Shown: piece after piece, positions 1-4,869 of the stretch
Numbering within the stretch: the stretch's first letter is position 1
Layout: each line of letters starts with the position of its first letter
DNA from: Cellvibrionales bacterium
Lineage (GTDB): Bacteria > Pseudomonadota > Gammaproteobacteria > Pseudomonadales > UBA7434
Assembly (NCBI GenBank): GCA_018668095.1
Contig: JABIQF010000040.1
Coordinates: forward strand, 1-6,280
Length of the DNA stretch: 6,280 nucleotides
Direction: 5' to 3'
Notes under the pieces: model-generated
Databases searched by the model: none
What the model was told of the DNA's origin: nothing
The model's input: the letters and a program-made list of their open reading frames with translations, nothing else
Made by a program: the position numbers and the translations under genes

Positions 1-51
1 GTTGAAGAGGAAATTGAAGAGAGGATTGGAGAAAGATTTCAAGAGAGAGTT
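1..51. repeat. Degenerate 12-bp purine-rich tandem repeat at the left edge
   Basis: Four consecutive 12-base units can be read at 4-15, 16-27, 28-39 and 40-51: GAAGAGGAAATT, GAAGAGAGGATT, GGAGAAAGATTT and CAAGAGAGAGTT. Each is nine or ten mostly purine bases followed by TT. Bases 1-3 (GTT) look like the end of a further unit, so the array probably continues beyond the window. The last unit also supplies the GAGAG that serves as ribosome binding site for the AraC-type gene. Two plus-strand frames are open through the array, so it could be coding (see the first finding). Confidence 0.6.
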
Positions 52-54
52 GCT

Positions 55-933
55 ATGAGTAAGCCATCCCGTTGGCCGTTGAACCGTTTAAGTCGGCGTA
101 TTGTTGCGCCGGTGGTAATACGGCAGCAGCTTAAGAACCATGTGCTCGCTAAAGATTGCTATCCCTTAGCTATTGGCTTTTATGAAAAAGCCAGTAGTCA
201 TAGCATGTCGAGAAAGAAGCATGATGATCATTTGCTGATTTATTGCTTTGCAGGTCAGGGGTATTTAGACACCGAACATTGGAGCGGTAAGGTAAAGGCG
301 GGTGAGGTGGTCTTGTTGCCGGCAGGGGTTAGTCATCATTACTCTGCCGATAAAGATAATCCTTGGTCAGTCTATTGGACACATTTTTCTGGGGTTCAGG
401 CGGCAGATTATATTGCGCATATGGACTATAGCGAAAAACATCCCGTGGTGTTTGTAGGGCATTCGCCAATTCTAATTGCTCAGTTCCGCGCTGCGCTTAA
501 TGCTGCAAGCCATGCTTACAATACGGTTTCTTTGGTGTATGCCGCCAATGCCATTAAACAAATTCTAACGTATATCGCTAAGCTGATTAATGATGAGTCG
601 GCACAAAAGGTGAGTGGCATTGACTTAGATATGATGCAAACATTGATGTTGCAGAACTTGGATAAGGCGTTAAGTTTAGATTGGATGGCAAAGCAGGCGA
701 ATCTTTCAAAATATCATTTTAGTAAAAAATATAAACAGCAAACGGGTTATTCGCCTATACAACATTTTTTAAAAATGAAGGTGGAGTATGCGCGTTATTT
801 GTTAGAGACCAGTGATTCAACTGTGCAAGAGATTGCCGATAAAGTTGGCTATGATGATGCCTTATATTTTTCTCGACTGTTTAAAAAAGAAGAGGGCGTT
901 GCGCCCCATTCTTATCGATTTAATAAGCGTTAA
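55..933 (+). CDS. AraC-family transcriptional regulator with N-terminal cupin sensor domain
   Basis: This is a cytoplasmic DNA-binding regulator of 292 residues, the usual size for the family. Residues about 20-165 look like an AraC-type cupin ligand pocket, with a glycine-rich turn (FAGQGY, 65-70) and the beta-strand signature AGEVVLLPAGVSHHY (82-96). Residues about 190-290 form the double helix-turn-helix. The first HTH is around 206-229 (LDWMAKQANLSKYHFSKKYK). The GYSP linker is at 231-234, and the second HTH at about 255-278 carries IADKVGYDDALYFSRLFKK. The ligand and target genes cannot be told from the sequence. The ATG is chosen because AAGAGAGAG lies 5 nt upstream and the length fits the family. 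However, the frame stays open to the left edge, so an N-terminal extension is not excluded. In another frame a TGA at 56-58 overlaps the ATG as ATGA, which would fit coupling to an upstream gene. The 3' end overlaps the convergent gene by 4 bp. Family assignment is firm; specific role is unknown. Confidence 0.93.
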   Translation: MSKPSRWPLNRLSRRIVAPVVIRQQLKNHVLAKDCYPLAIGFYEKASSHSMSRKKHDDHLLIYCFAGQGYLDTEHWSGKVKAGEVVLLPAGVSHHYSADKDNPWSVYWTHFSGVQAADYIAHMDYSEKHPVVFVGHSPILIAQFRAALNAASHAYNTVSLVYAANAIKQILTYIAKLINDESAQKVSGIDLDMMQTLMLQNLDKALSLDWMAKQANLSKYHFSKKYKQQTGYSPIQHFLKMKVEYARYLLETSDSTVQEIADKVGYDDALYFSRLFKKEEGVAPHSYRFNKR

Positions 934-1631
934 GCGCAGCTTATATCTAGGGAGTAGCGACTAATTAAAATACCGAATTTAGTGTAATCTTTTTGTCTGC
1001 AATAACATTCGGCTAAAGCAATGGTTGCCTGCTTATAAGCAGCTGTGTTGCCACCAATGACTTCTTTAGTAAGAGTAGCAATGCTTTCTAGTGTAGGCAC
1101 TTCATACTGAATTTGATCTGTCTTTACATACAGCGCATGTAATTCAATAAATTTATTTAAAATTTTATGTTTATCATTTGCATTGGTTCTTTCGTGATGT
1201 ATTAACGCAATAACAACGGGAATGGTTTCACTATAACGTTTTTGCTTAACCGCTAAATGATAGAACACTTCTCGCGTTTTAATGGTGAAATGATGAAAAG
1301 GGCCGAACTGTAAAAGTGCAACGCGGTAAGCGCGTTCAATTTTATCTGCATGCTCAACCAGTTCTCCTGCCTGTTCATAGGCGAGAGAATTGTTTTTCAT
1401 AATATAGATGCAGCGGGCATTATTGACAGATAGCCGCAGATGACAAGCCTCAAGCGCAGATTCGCCTAATGCTATTGATTGTGTCCATTTACCTAATTTG
1501 AATGCGTTTTCGGAATCCACTATCTGTGATTCAAATTTGGAAATTGAATCGGCTTGAGTCAGTGCTCTTATTGGATTAAACCCTATTACAAACAAACAAA
1601 AAATGGATCCGAAAATAACTCTCAGATTCAA
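930..1631 (-). CDS. Hypothetical exported helical-repeat (TPR-like) protein
   Basis: I do not recognise a named family. The 233-residue product begins with a short basic N-region and a hydrophobic stretch (residues about 4-18, VIFGSIFCLFVIGF), followed by NPIRALTQADS. This resembles a Sec signal peptide with cleavage near residue 23-24. There is no lipobox cysteine. The rest is predicted mostly helical, with pairs of helices spaced like tetratricopeptide units, roughly 37-70, 79-112, 118-150 and 196-225 (for example the A-F-x-x-G-x-W pattern at 43-49). A periplasmic scaffold or adaptor role is therefore an inference. The start is TTG, supported by AGGGAA 5 nt upstream, by the signal peptide it creates, and by a promoter placed about 35 bp upstream. 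It is convergent with the AraC-type gene, overlapping by 4 bp at the stops, and divergent from the small ORF at 1754. It appears monocistronic. Confidence 0.75.
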   Translation of the reverse strand: MNLRVIFGSIFCLFVIGFNPIRALTQADSISKFESQIVDSENAFKLGKWTQSIALGESALEACHLRLSVNNARCIYIMKNNSLAYEQAGELVEHADKIERAYRVALLQFGPFHHFTIKTREVFYHLAVKQKRYSETIPVVIALIHHERTNANDKHKILNKFIELHALYVKTDQIQYEVPTLESIATLTKEVIGGNTAAYKQATIALAECYCRQKDYTKFGILISRYSLDISCA

Positions 1632-1636
1632 AATAA

Positions 1637-1642
1637 TTCCCT
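1637..1642 (-). promoter_or_regulatory. Shine-Dalgarno that decides the TTG start at 1631
   Basis: On the minus strand AGGGAA precedes the TTG codon with a 5-nt spacer (TTATT). No ATG lies near the signal-peptide-coding region, and the next in-frame ATG (codon 78) would remove that region, so this site fixes the start at TTG. Confidence 0.6.
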
Positions 1643-1665
1643 ATTACCGTTTTGTTATGGGCTAG

Positions 1666-1694
1666 ATTGTACGCTAAAGAATTGCGACTGTCCG
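1666..1694 (-). promoter_or_regulatory. Candidate sigma-70 promoter for the exported helical-repeat gene
   Basis: On the minus strand CGGACA at 1694-1689 (4 of 6 matches to TTGACA) and TACAAT at 1671-1666 (5 of 6 to TATAAT) are separated by exactly 17 bp. Transcription would start near 1659, giving a leader of under 30 nt with the ribosome binding site in it. This position is consistent with the TTG start. It is a consensus match by eye only. Confidence 0.5.
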
Positions 1695-1753
1695 CTTTGT
1701 TAGCCCTCGTTTTCTACAAATAAGCACTATTTTAATTCGTTAGAGGTCGCAGG

Positions 1754-1894
1754 TTGATCGTTTTAGCCCCGTTATTTATCGTGATACGATTTTTTGTATA
1801 TGATTCAACCAATGGGCTGGCATCTATAAGCGGCCAAGAAGTGGAGTTTGTGGCTACCAATGATTTATGTCAGTTATTAGCTTATAGAACATAA
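1754..1894 (+). CDS. Candidate small single-span membrane protein (46 residues)
   Basis: A TTG-started ORF encodes a hydrophobic N-terminus (IVLAPLFIVIRFFVY, residues 2-16), which could span or insert in the inner membrane. A short polar tail follows, containing SISGQEVEFVATNDL and ending LLAYRT. AGAGG at 1742-1746 sits 7 nt before the TTG, a proper Shine-Dalgarno. An in-frame TAA at 1733-1735 limits the upstream extension. The stop TAA lies inside the first unit of the 21-bp array. I recognise no family. Against it are the rare start codon, short length and AT-rich setting, where hydrophobic ORFs arise by chance. For it are the ribosome binding site and the tail, which has a mixed, protein-like composition and not a low-complexity one. 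It could also be the remnant of a larger gene. Confidence 0.3.
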   Translation: MIVLAPLFIVIRFFVYDSTNGLASISGQEVEFVATNDLCQLLAYRT

Positions 1895-1971
1895 GCAAGT
1901 ACCCTCATAACATAAGCAAGTCCCTTCATAATATAAGTAAGCACCCTCATAACATAAGCAAATACCCTTGC
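1888..1971. repeat. Four tandem 21-bp units
   Basis: Units lie at 1888-1908, 1909-1929, 1930-1950 and 1951-1971. Each starts AACATAAGCAAG or a close variant and, in the first three, ends CAT after CCCTC or CCTT. Unit 3 has AATATAAGTAAG and unit 4 ends CCCTTGC. The period is two helical turns and also seven codons. No spacer separates the units, so this is not CRISPR. It could be a protein-binding array, a minisatellite or a repeat-coding segment. Confidence 0.85.
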
Positions 1972-2114
1972 AGTATTGGCTAGTTGGCAGTCAATAATGA
2001 TGAGCTCAGAAAATGGAGCCAGTCTCAAACTTGGGCTTCATATTCATTCATTCATAATTTTTTCTTGTTTTAGCATTGTTAGCTACTTTATAACATTGCA
2101 TCACAGAGCATAAC

Positions 2115-2142
2115 TTTATACAGTCGCATATCATTTTATAGT
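2115..2142 (+). promoter_or_regulatory. Weak candidate promoter for djlA
   Basis: TTTATA at 2115-2120 (4 of 6 to the -35 consensus) and TATAGT at 2137-2142 (5 of 6 to the -10) are separated by 16 bp. The surrounding sequence is AT-rich and offers alternatives, such as TATAAC at 2089-2094 with TTGTTT at 2065-2070, so the choice is uncertain. Transcripts from here would carry the leader ORF at 2180. Confidence 0.25.
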
Positions 2143-2179
2143 GCGCTTAAAGCTTATTGGTTTTATTGCGCTGCTTAGT

Positions 2180-2239
2180 ATGAAAAGTGTTTTTGTATTT
2201 CTATTATTGTTGATAAGTCTATTTTTTTCAGAGAGTTGA
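2180..2239 (+). CDS. Possible leader peptide ahead of djlA (19 residues)
   Basis: ATG at 2180 opens a 19-codon frame encoding MKSVFVFLLLLISLFFSES, a lysine followed by a strongly hydrophobic core, like a bare signal peptide. It ends in TGA at 2237-2239, 3 nt before the djlA GTG and in the same frame. The djlA ribosome binding site (GAGAG, 2231-2235) lies inside it, so ribosomes finishing the leader would sit on the djlA start. No Shine-Dalgarno precedes the ATG, and T-rich DNA readily gives hydrophobic frames, so translation is uncertain. Confidence 0.2.
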   Translation: MKSVFVFLLLLISLFFSES

Positions 2240-2242
2240 GTT

Positions 2243-3022
2243 GTGGCAAAATTTGTTGGTGCGTTATTAGGGTATTATTTTTTAGGTGGAGCATTAGGCG
2301 CTATATTAGGTTATTTCGTCGCGAGCTTATTTAGCAGTGGCTTACAAAGTAATTTACGTAATAGCTACGATTTACATTCGCACAGCACCGATATATTTTT
2401 CGCAACCACATTTTCATTAATGGGCTATATGGCAAAAGCCGATGGCCATGTGAGTGAAGACGAGATTTCGCAAGCTGAAGTGTTAATGGCTAAGCTTGGT
2501 GTGCAAGGGCAAAAGCGAACTGAAGCCATACAGCATTTTCAACAAGGTGCATCTGCCAATTTTGATTTGCAGGCAGCGTTAGCTAAGTTTGTTACCGCTG
2601 CGCGTTTTCGTGCAGATATGAAGCGTAATCTACTTACTTTTTTGGTTGAAATGGCTATTGCTGATGATGATTTTCATGCCAGTGAAGAAGCCGTCCTTCG
2701 TCGTGTTGCTTCAGCCATTAATATTGATATGCGCAGCTTTGAACGCATGGTCGAAATGCTTAAAGCGCAGCGATCTTTTGCGGGCGGTAATCAGCGAAGC
2801 AGTTCAGCTAATGAATTAACCACTGCTTATAAAGCCATTGGTGTGCCATCAACGGCTACGGATAAAGAGGTTAAGCGCGCTTATCGTAAATTAATGAGTC
2901 AGCACCATCCCGATAAAATGATAGCGCGTGGTGTGCCAGAAGATATGTTGGCCATGGCTACTGAAAAAGCACAAGAGATTCAAGCCGCTTACGATATTAT
3001 TGAAAGGTCTAGAAAGGTCTAG
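2243..3022 (+). CDS. djlA: DjlA, inner-membrane J-domain co-chaperone of DnaK
   Basis: DjlA is a membrane-anchored DnaJ-type protein that stimulates the ATPase of DnaK at the inner membrane. In E. coli its overproduction acts on the Rcs capsule signalling pathway. The 259-residue product has the family's three parts in order. First is a glycine-rich single membrane span near residues 3-30 (ALLGYYFLGGALGAILGYFV), with the alternating G pattern used for dimerisation. Next is a TerB-like helical domain at about 50-172, starting IFFATTFSLMGYMAKADG. Last is a C-terminal J domain at about 192-257 with KRAYRKLMSQHHPDK, the HPD triad being residues 222-224. The tail KAQEIQAAYDII is typical. Length is close to E. 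coli DjlA (about 270). The start is GTG: an in-frame TGA six nt upstream prevents extension and GAGAG lies 7 nt before it. It seems to be a single-gene unit here. The last codons lie in a 10-bp repeat. Confidence 0.95.
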   Translation: MAKFVGALLGYYFLGGALGAILGYFVASLFSSGLQSNLRNSYDLHSHSTDIFFATTFSLMGYMAKADGHVSEDEISQAEVLMAKLGVQGQKRTEAIQHFQQGASANFDLQAALAKFVTAARFRADMKRNLLTFLVEMAIADDDFHASEEAVLRRVASAINIDMRSFERMVEMLKAQRSFAGGNQRSSSANELTTAYKAIGVPSTATDKEVKRAYRKLMSQHHPDKMIARGVPEDMLAMATEKAQEIQAAYDIIERSRKV

Positions 3023-3033
3023 AAAGGTCTAGA
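3001..3033 (+). repeat. 10-bp direct repeat straddling the djlA stop codon
   Basis: GAAAGGTCTA-type units repeat at 3001-3010, 3011-3020 and 3021-3030; the second and third are identical and the first differs only in its first base. The TAG stop at 3020-3022 falls at the junction of the second and third units. TCTAGA palindromes therefore occur at 3008, 3018 and 3028, one helical turn apart. Confidence 0.85.
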
Positions 3034-3137
3034 GAGTAGCTTTGCAGCTATGTTTTTATTGGTCACTTGTTTTATTTAAAAAAATAATAATTTTTACTGA
3101 TAGGTGTTTTATCTTTTTTAAAAAAATCATAAATGAT

Positions 3138-3163
3138 AAAAAAGCCCTTTTATAAGGGGTTTA
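3138..3163. terminator. Terminator-like hairpin after djlA, with better U-tract on the minus strand
   Basis: CCCTT (3145-3149) pairs with AAGGG (3154-3158) around a TTAT loop. AAA flanks on the left pair with TTT on the right, interrupted by one G-G mismatch. Read on the plus strand the stem is followed by TTTAAAATCAG, a poor U-tract. On the minus strand it is followed by CTTTTTT, a good one. It probably ends djlA transcripts imperfectly and may stop leftward transcripts. The stem is short and its strength uncertain. Confidence 0.45.
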
Positions 3164-3374
3164 AAATCAGTTTTTAGTTTTGAATTTTTCTTTTTTATCC
3201 CTTCTTTTTTTCACTATTATATAGAACAAATGATCTAGACGATAAAAGTCATGTTTTCCTTTTGTCCTATTCCCTTTCCTTATAAAAAAGCATAGCATGC
3301 GCGCCGTTTTGTTGTTTCCAAGGGATTAATAGAAACTCTAGCTCGCAGTGAGTGGCTCAAGGTTTTCTTAGAAA

Positions 3375-3380
3375 AGAGGA
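3375..3380 (+). promoter_or_regulatory. Shine-Dalgarno that decides the TTG start at 3389
   Basis: AGAGGA lies 8 nt before the TTG at 3389. No ATG is available nearby in frame: the first in-frame ATG is codon 27, inside the DNA-binding helices. TTG is therefore the likely start. Confidence 0.65.
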
Positions 3381-3388
3381 TACTTGTT

Positions 3389-3988
3389 TTGGCAAAAATC
3401 GTTGATCATGAAAAAAAGCGTAGGGCTATAGTTAAAGTGACGGCCCGAATTATTTCAAAGGAGGGTATGTCCGCAGTAACGACTCGTCATATAGCGAAGA
3501 TGGCAAGAAGTTCTTTAGGTATCCTGACTCATTATTTTGTTAATAAAGATGAAATTGTTAGTGGTGCTTTGCATTGGTGTGATGAGCGTTTTATGTCGCG
3601 TTTAGAAAGTATGTATGACGCTGATAACTTAGATCTAGATGATTTTATTCCGCTGTTTAAAACATTGTTACCTTTAGATGAAATGTCGGATATGGAGTGG
3701 CGTGTTAGAGCAAATTTGCTAACACATTCTTTAACGCATCCTAAGCTGGTTCAGGTGCGAAAAGATAAAATTTCTCACGCTTATAAAAAAGCGAAAAAAT
3801 TCGTCAGAAAACTACAAGAAAGTGGCGAAATTAGAAGCGATATTGATGCTGTAGTGTTATCGAAAATGATAGTCGATTTAGCTTTTGGTTTGTGTATTAA
3901 TTTATTGAGCTTTTCTATGGCAGAGAGGCGGGCTAAGGTCGATAAAAAAATAGAGCTTATGCTCTCAATATTAAGGCCAGAGTATTAA
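3389..3988 (+). CDS. TetR/AcrR-family transcriptional regulator, BetI-like
   Basis: This is a 199-residue one-component repressor, a normal length. The N-terminal HTH covers about residues 10-57, with AIVKVTARIISKEGMSAVT (13-31), the recognition region RHIAKMARSSLGILTHYF (33-50), and the family hallmark HYFVNKDEI (48-56). The rest is an all-helical ligand-binding and dimerisation domain. The stretch EWRVRANLLTHSLTHPKL (103-120) and the FGLCINLL helix (166-173) resemble the BetI-type C-terminal domain. The inducer is unknown, and no betaine or choline genes are next to it, so the name betI is not justified. The start is TTG, supported by AGAGGA 8 nt upstream. It stands alone on its strand, with djlA 366 bp upstream behind a terminator-like hairpin. 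It overlaps the convergent pilD by 4 bp. It may repress itself or a distant locus. Confidence 0.9.
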   Translation: MAKIVDHEKKRRAIVKVTARIISKEGMSAVTTRHIAKMARSSLGILTHYFVNKDEIVSGALHWCDERFMSRLESMYDADNLDLDDFIPLFKTLLPLDEMSDMEWRVRANLLTHSLTHPKLVQVRKDKISHAYKKAKKFVRKLQESGEIRSDIDAVVLSKMIVDLAFGLCINLLSFSMAERRAKVDKKIELMLSILRPEY

Positions 3989-4869
3989 ATTATTCCTGCA
4001 TACTGCAAATAAAGTGCATTCAATTCAGAACCCCACATTAACGCTATCCATCCCGCAATGGCAAGATACGGTCCAAAGGGTATGGGTTTGGTTTTTTCAC
4101 GGTCGCCAAATACTACTAGGCTAATACCAATAATAGCGCCCACTAACGACGATAAAATAATAATGATAGGCAGCATTTGCCAGCCTAACCATGCGCCAAG
4201 CGCAGCGAGTAATTTAAAATCACCATAGCCCATGCCGTCTTTTCCGGTAATTAATTTAAATAACCAAAACACTGACCACAGTGATAAATAGCCGACAACT
4301 GCACCCCACAAAGCGCTTTCTAATGAAGTGATAAGCCCAAAATAATTGACCATTAAGCCCAGCCAAACGAGGGGAAGAGTAATGTTGTCGGGCAGTAAAT
4401 ACGTGTCGTAATCAATGCCTGTTAAGGCAATTAAAGCCCATGTAAGCACCAAGCAGGCTAGCGTTGCACTTGCATCGGCAGAGAAATGCCAAGCAACAGC
4501 TGCGCTAAGAATAGCGGTGAGCAGTTCAACCAATGGGTAGCGAACAGAAATAGCCGTTTTACAGTTATGGCACTTGCCCGCCAATAATAAATAACTGATT
4601 ACGGGTATGTTTTGCCAAGCTTTAATGGGCGCTCCGCATTCAGAGCAACGCGAGTTAGGTGTGATTAAGTTAAACGGTTTTTCGCTGCCGTTATTGACGA
4701 GTTCATCTTCTGCGGCGCTACTTATTTCACGTTGCCATTCGCGCTCTAACATAATAGGTAGGCGGTAAATAACCACGTTGAGAAAACTACCAACCACTAA
4801 GCCTAACATTGAGCAAGTAATAACAAAGAGAGTAGGGTTTTCTATAATAGCGTTAAAAGTATCAATCAT
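3985..4869 (-). CDS. pilD: Type IV prepilin leader peptidase and N-methyltransferase PilD
   Basis: PilD is an inner-membrane aspartic peptidase that cuts the leader from type IV prepilins and type II secretion pseudopilins and then methylates the new N-terminal residue. The 294-residue product matches the full family length. The N-terminal A24 methyltransferase region has GLVVGSFLNVVIYRLP (23-38) and the zinc-binding pairs C75-x2-C78 and C100-x2-C103 (CSECG, CHNC), with the SVRYPLVE motif at 108-115. The catalytic aspartates are D153 in GIDYDTYLLPD and D217 in GMGYGDFKL (the GxGD motif), 64 residues apart as in characterised family members. About seven or eight membrane helices are visible. 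The start ATG gives a family-like N-terminus, although no good Shine-Dalgarno precedes it. It lies downstream of pilC on the same strand after a 192-bp gap and overlaps the convergent TetR-type gene by 4 bp. coaE, often next in pil clusters, is absent. Confidence 0.97.
   Translation of the reverse strand: MIDTFNAIIENPTLFVITCSMLGLVVGSFLNVVIYRLPIMLEREWQREISSAAEDELVNNGSEKPFNLITPNSRCSECGAPIKAWQNIPVISYLLLAGKCHNCKTAISVRYPLVELLTAILSAAVAWHFSADASATLACLVLTWALIALTGIDYDTYLLPDNITLPLVWLGLMVNYFGLITSLESALWGAVVGYLSLWSVFWLFKLITGKDGMGYGDFKLLAALGAWLGWQMLPIIIILSSLVGAIIGISLVVFGDREKTKPIPFGPYLAIAGWIALMWGSELNALYLQYAGII

Larger units (their letters stand above)
1632..2242. other. Intergenic region with repeats, small ORFs and divergent promoters
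   Basis: No large gene lies in these 611 bp. Contents I can support: the minus-strand promoter at 1666-1694, a candidate small membrane ORF at 1754-1894 (+), a four-unit 21-bp array at 1888-1971, a short ATTC triplet repeat near 2042-2053, weak promoter candidates before djlA, and a hydrophobic leader ORF at 2180-2239. A further 38-codon ORF at 1997-2113 (+) has no convincing ribosome binding site and may be chance. No RNA gene, insertion sequence ends or CRISPR pattern is seen. Confidence 0.6.
3023..3388. other. AT-rich spacer between djlA and the TetR-type gene
   Basis: These 366 bp are strongly A/T-rich with long A and T runs (3075-3145, 3171-3215). The hairpin at 3138-3163 is the only clear structure. 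TATTAT at 3215-3220 could be a -10 element for the TetR-type gene, but the -35 partner is poor. No open frame longer than about 15 codons with a ribosome binding site is seen on the plus strand, and no clear long palindrome that could be a TetR operator. Confidence 0.6.

Noticed and set aside
923..944. Terminator between the AraC-type gene and the convergent gene
   Set aside because: ATAAGC/GCTTAT gives a 6-bp AT-leaning stem with a 10-nt loop and no U-tract on either strand.
1741..1760. GAGGTCGCAGGTTGATCG resembles the T-arm of a tRNA, hence a possible tRNA fragment or attachment site
   Set aside because: No complementary second half of the T-stem, no acceptor stem and no CCA follow. The AGAGG is better explained as a ribosome binding site.
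1888..1971. CRISPR array
   Set aside because: The 21-bp units are contiguous with no unique spacers, and no cas-like gene is present.
3050..3300. Several ORFs of 9-14 codons downstream of djlA
   Set aside because: They are very short, lack ribosome binding sites and lie in A/T runs where such frames are expected by chance.
3340..3360. CTCGCAGTGAG as a TetR operator
   Set aside because: The inverted repeat arms are only 3 bp, too short to separate from chance.
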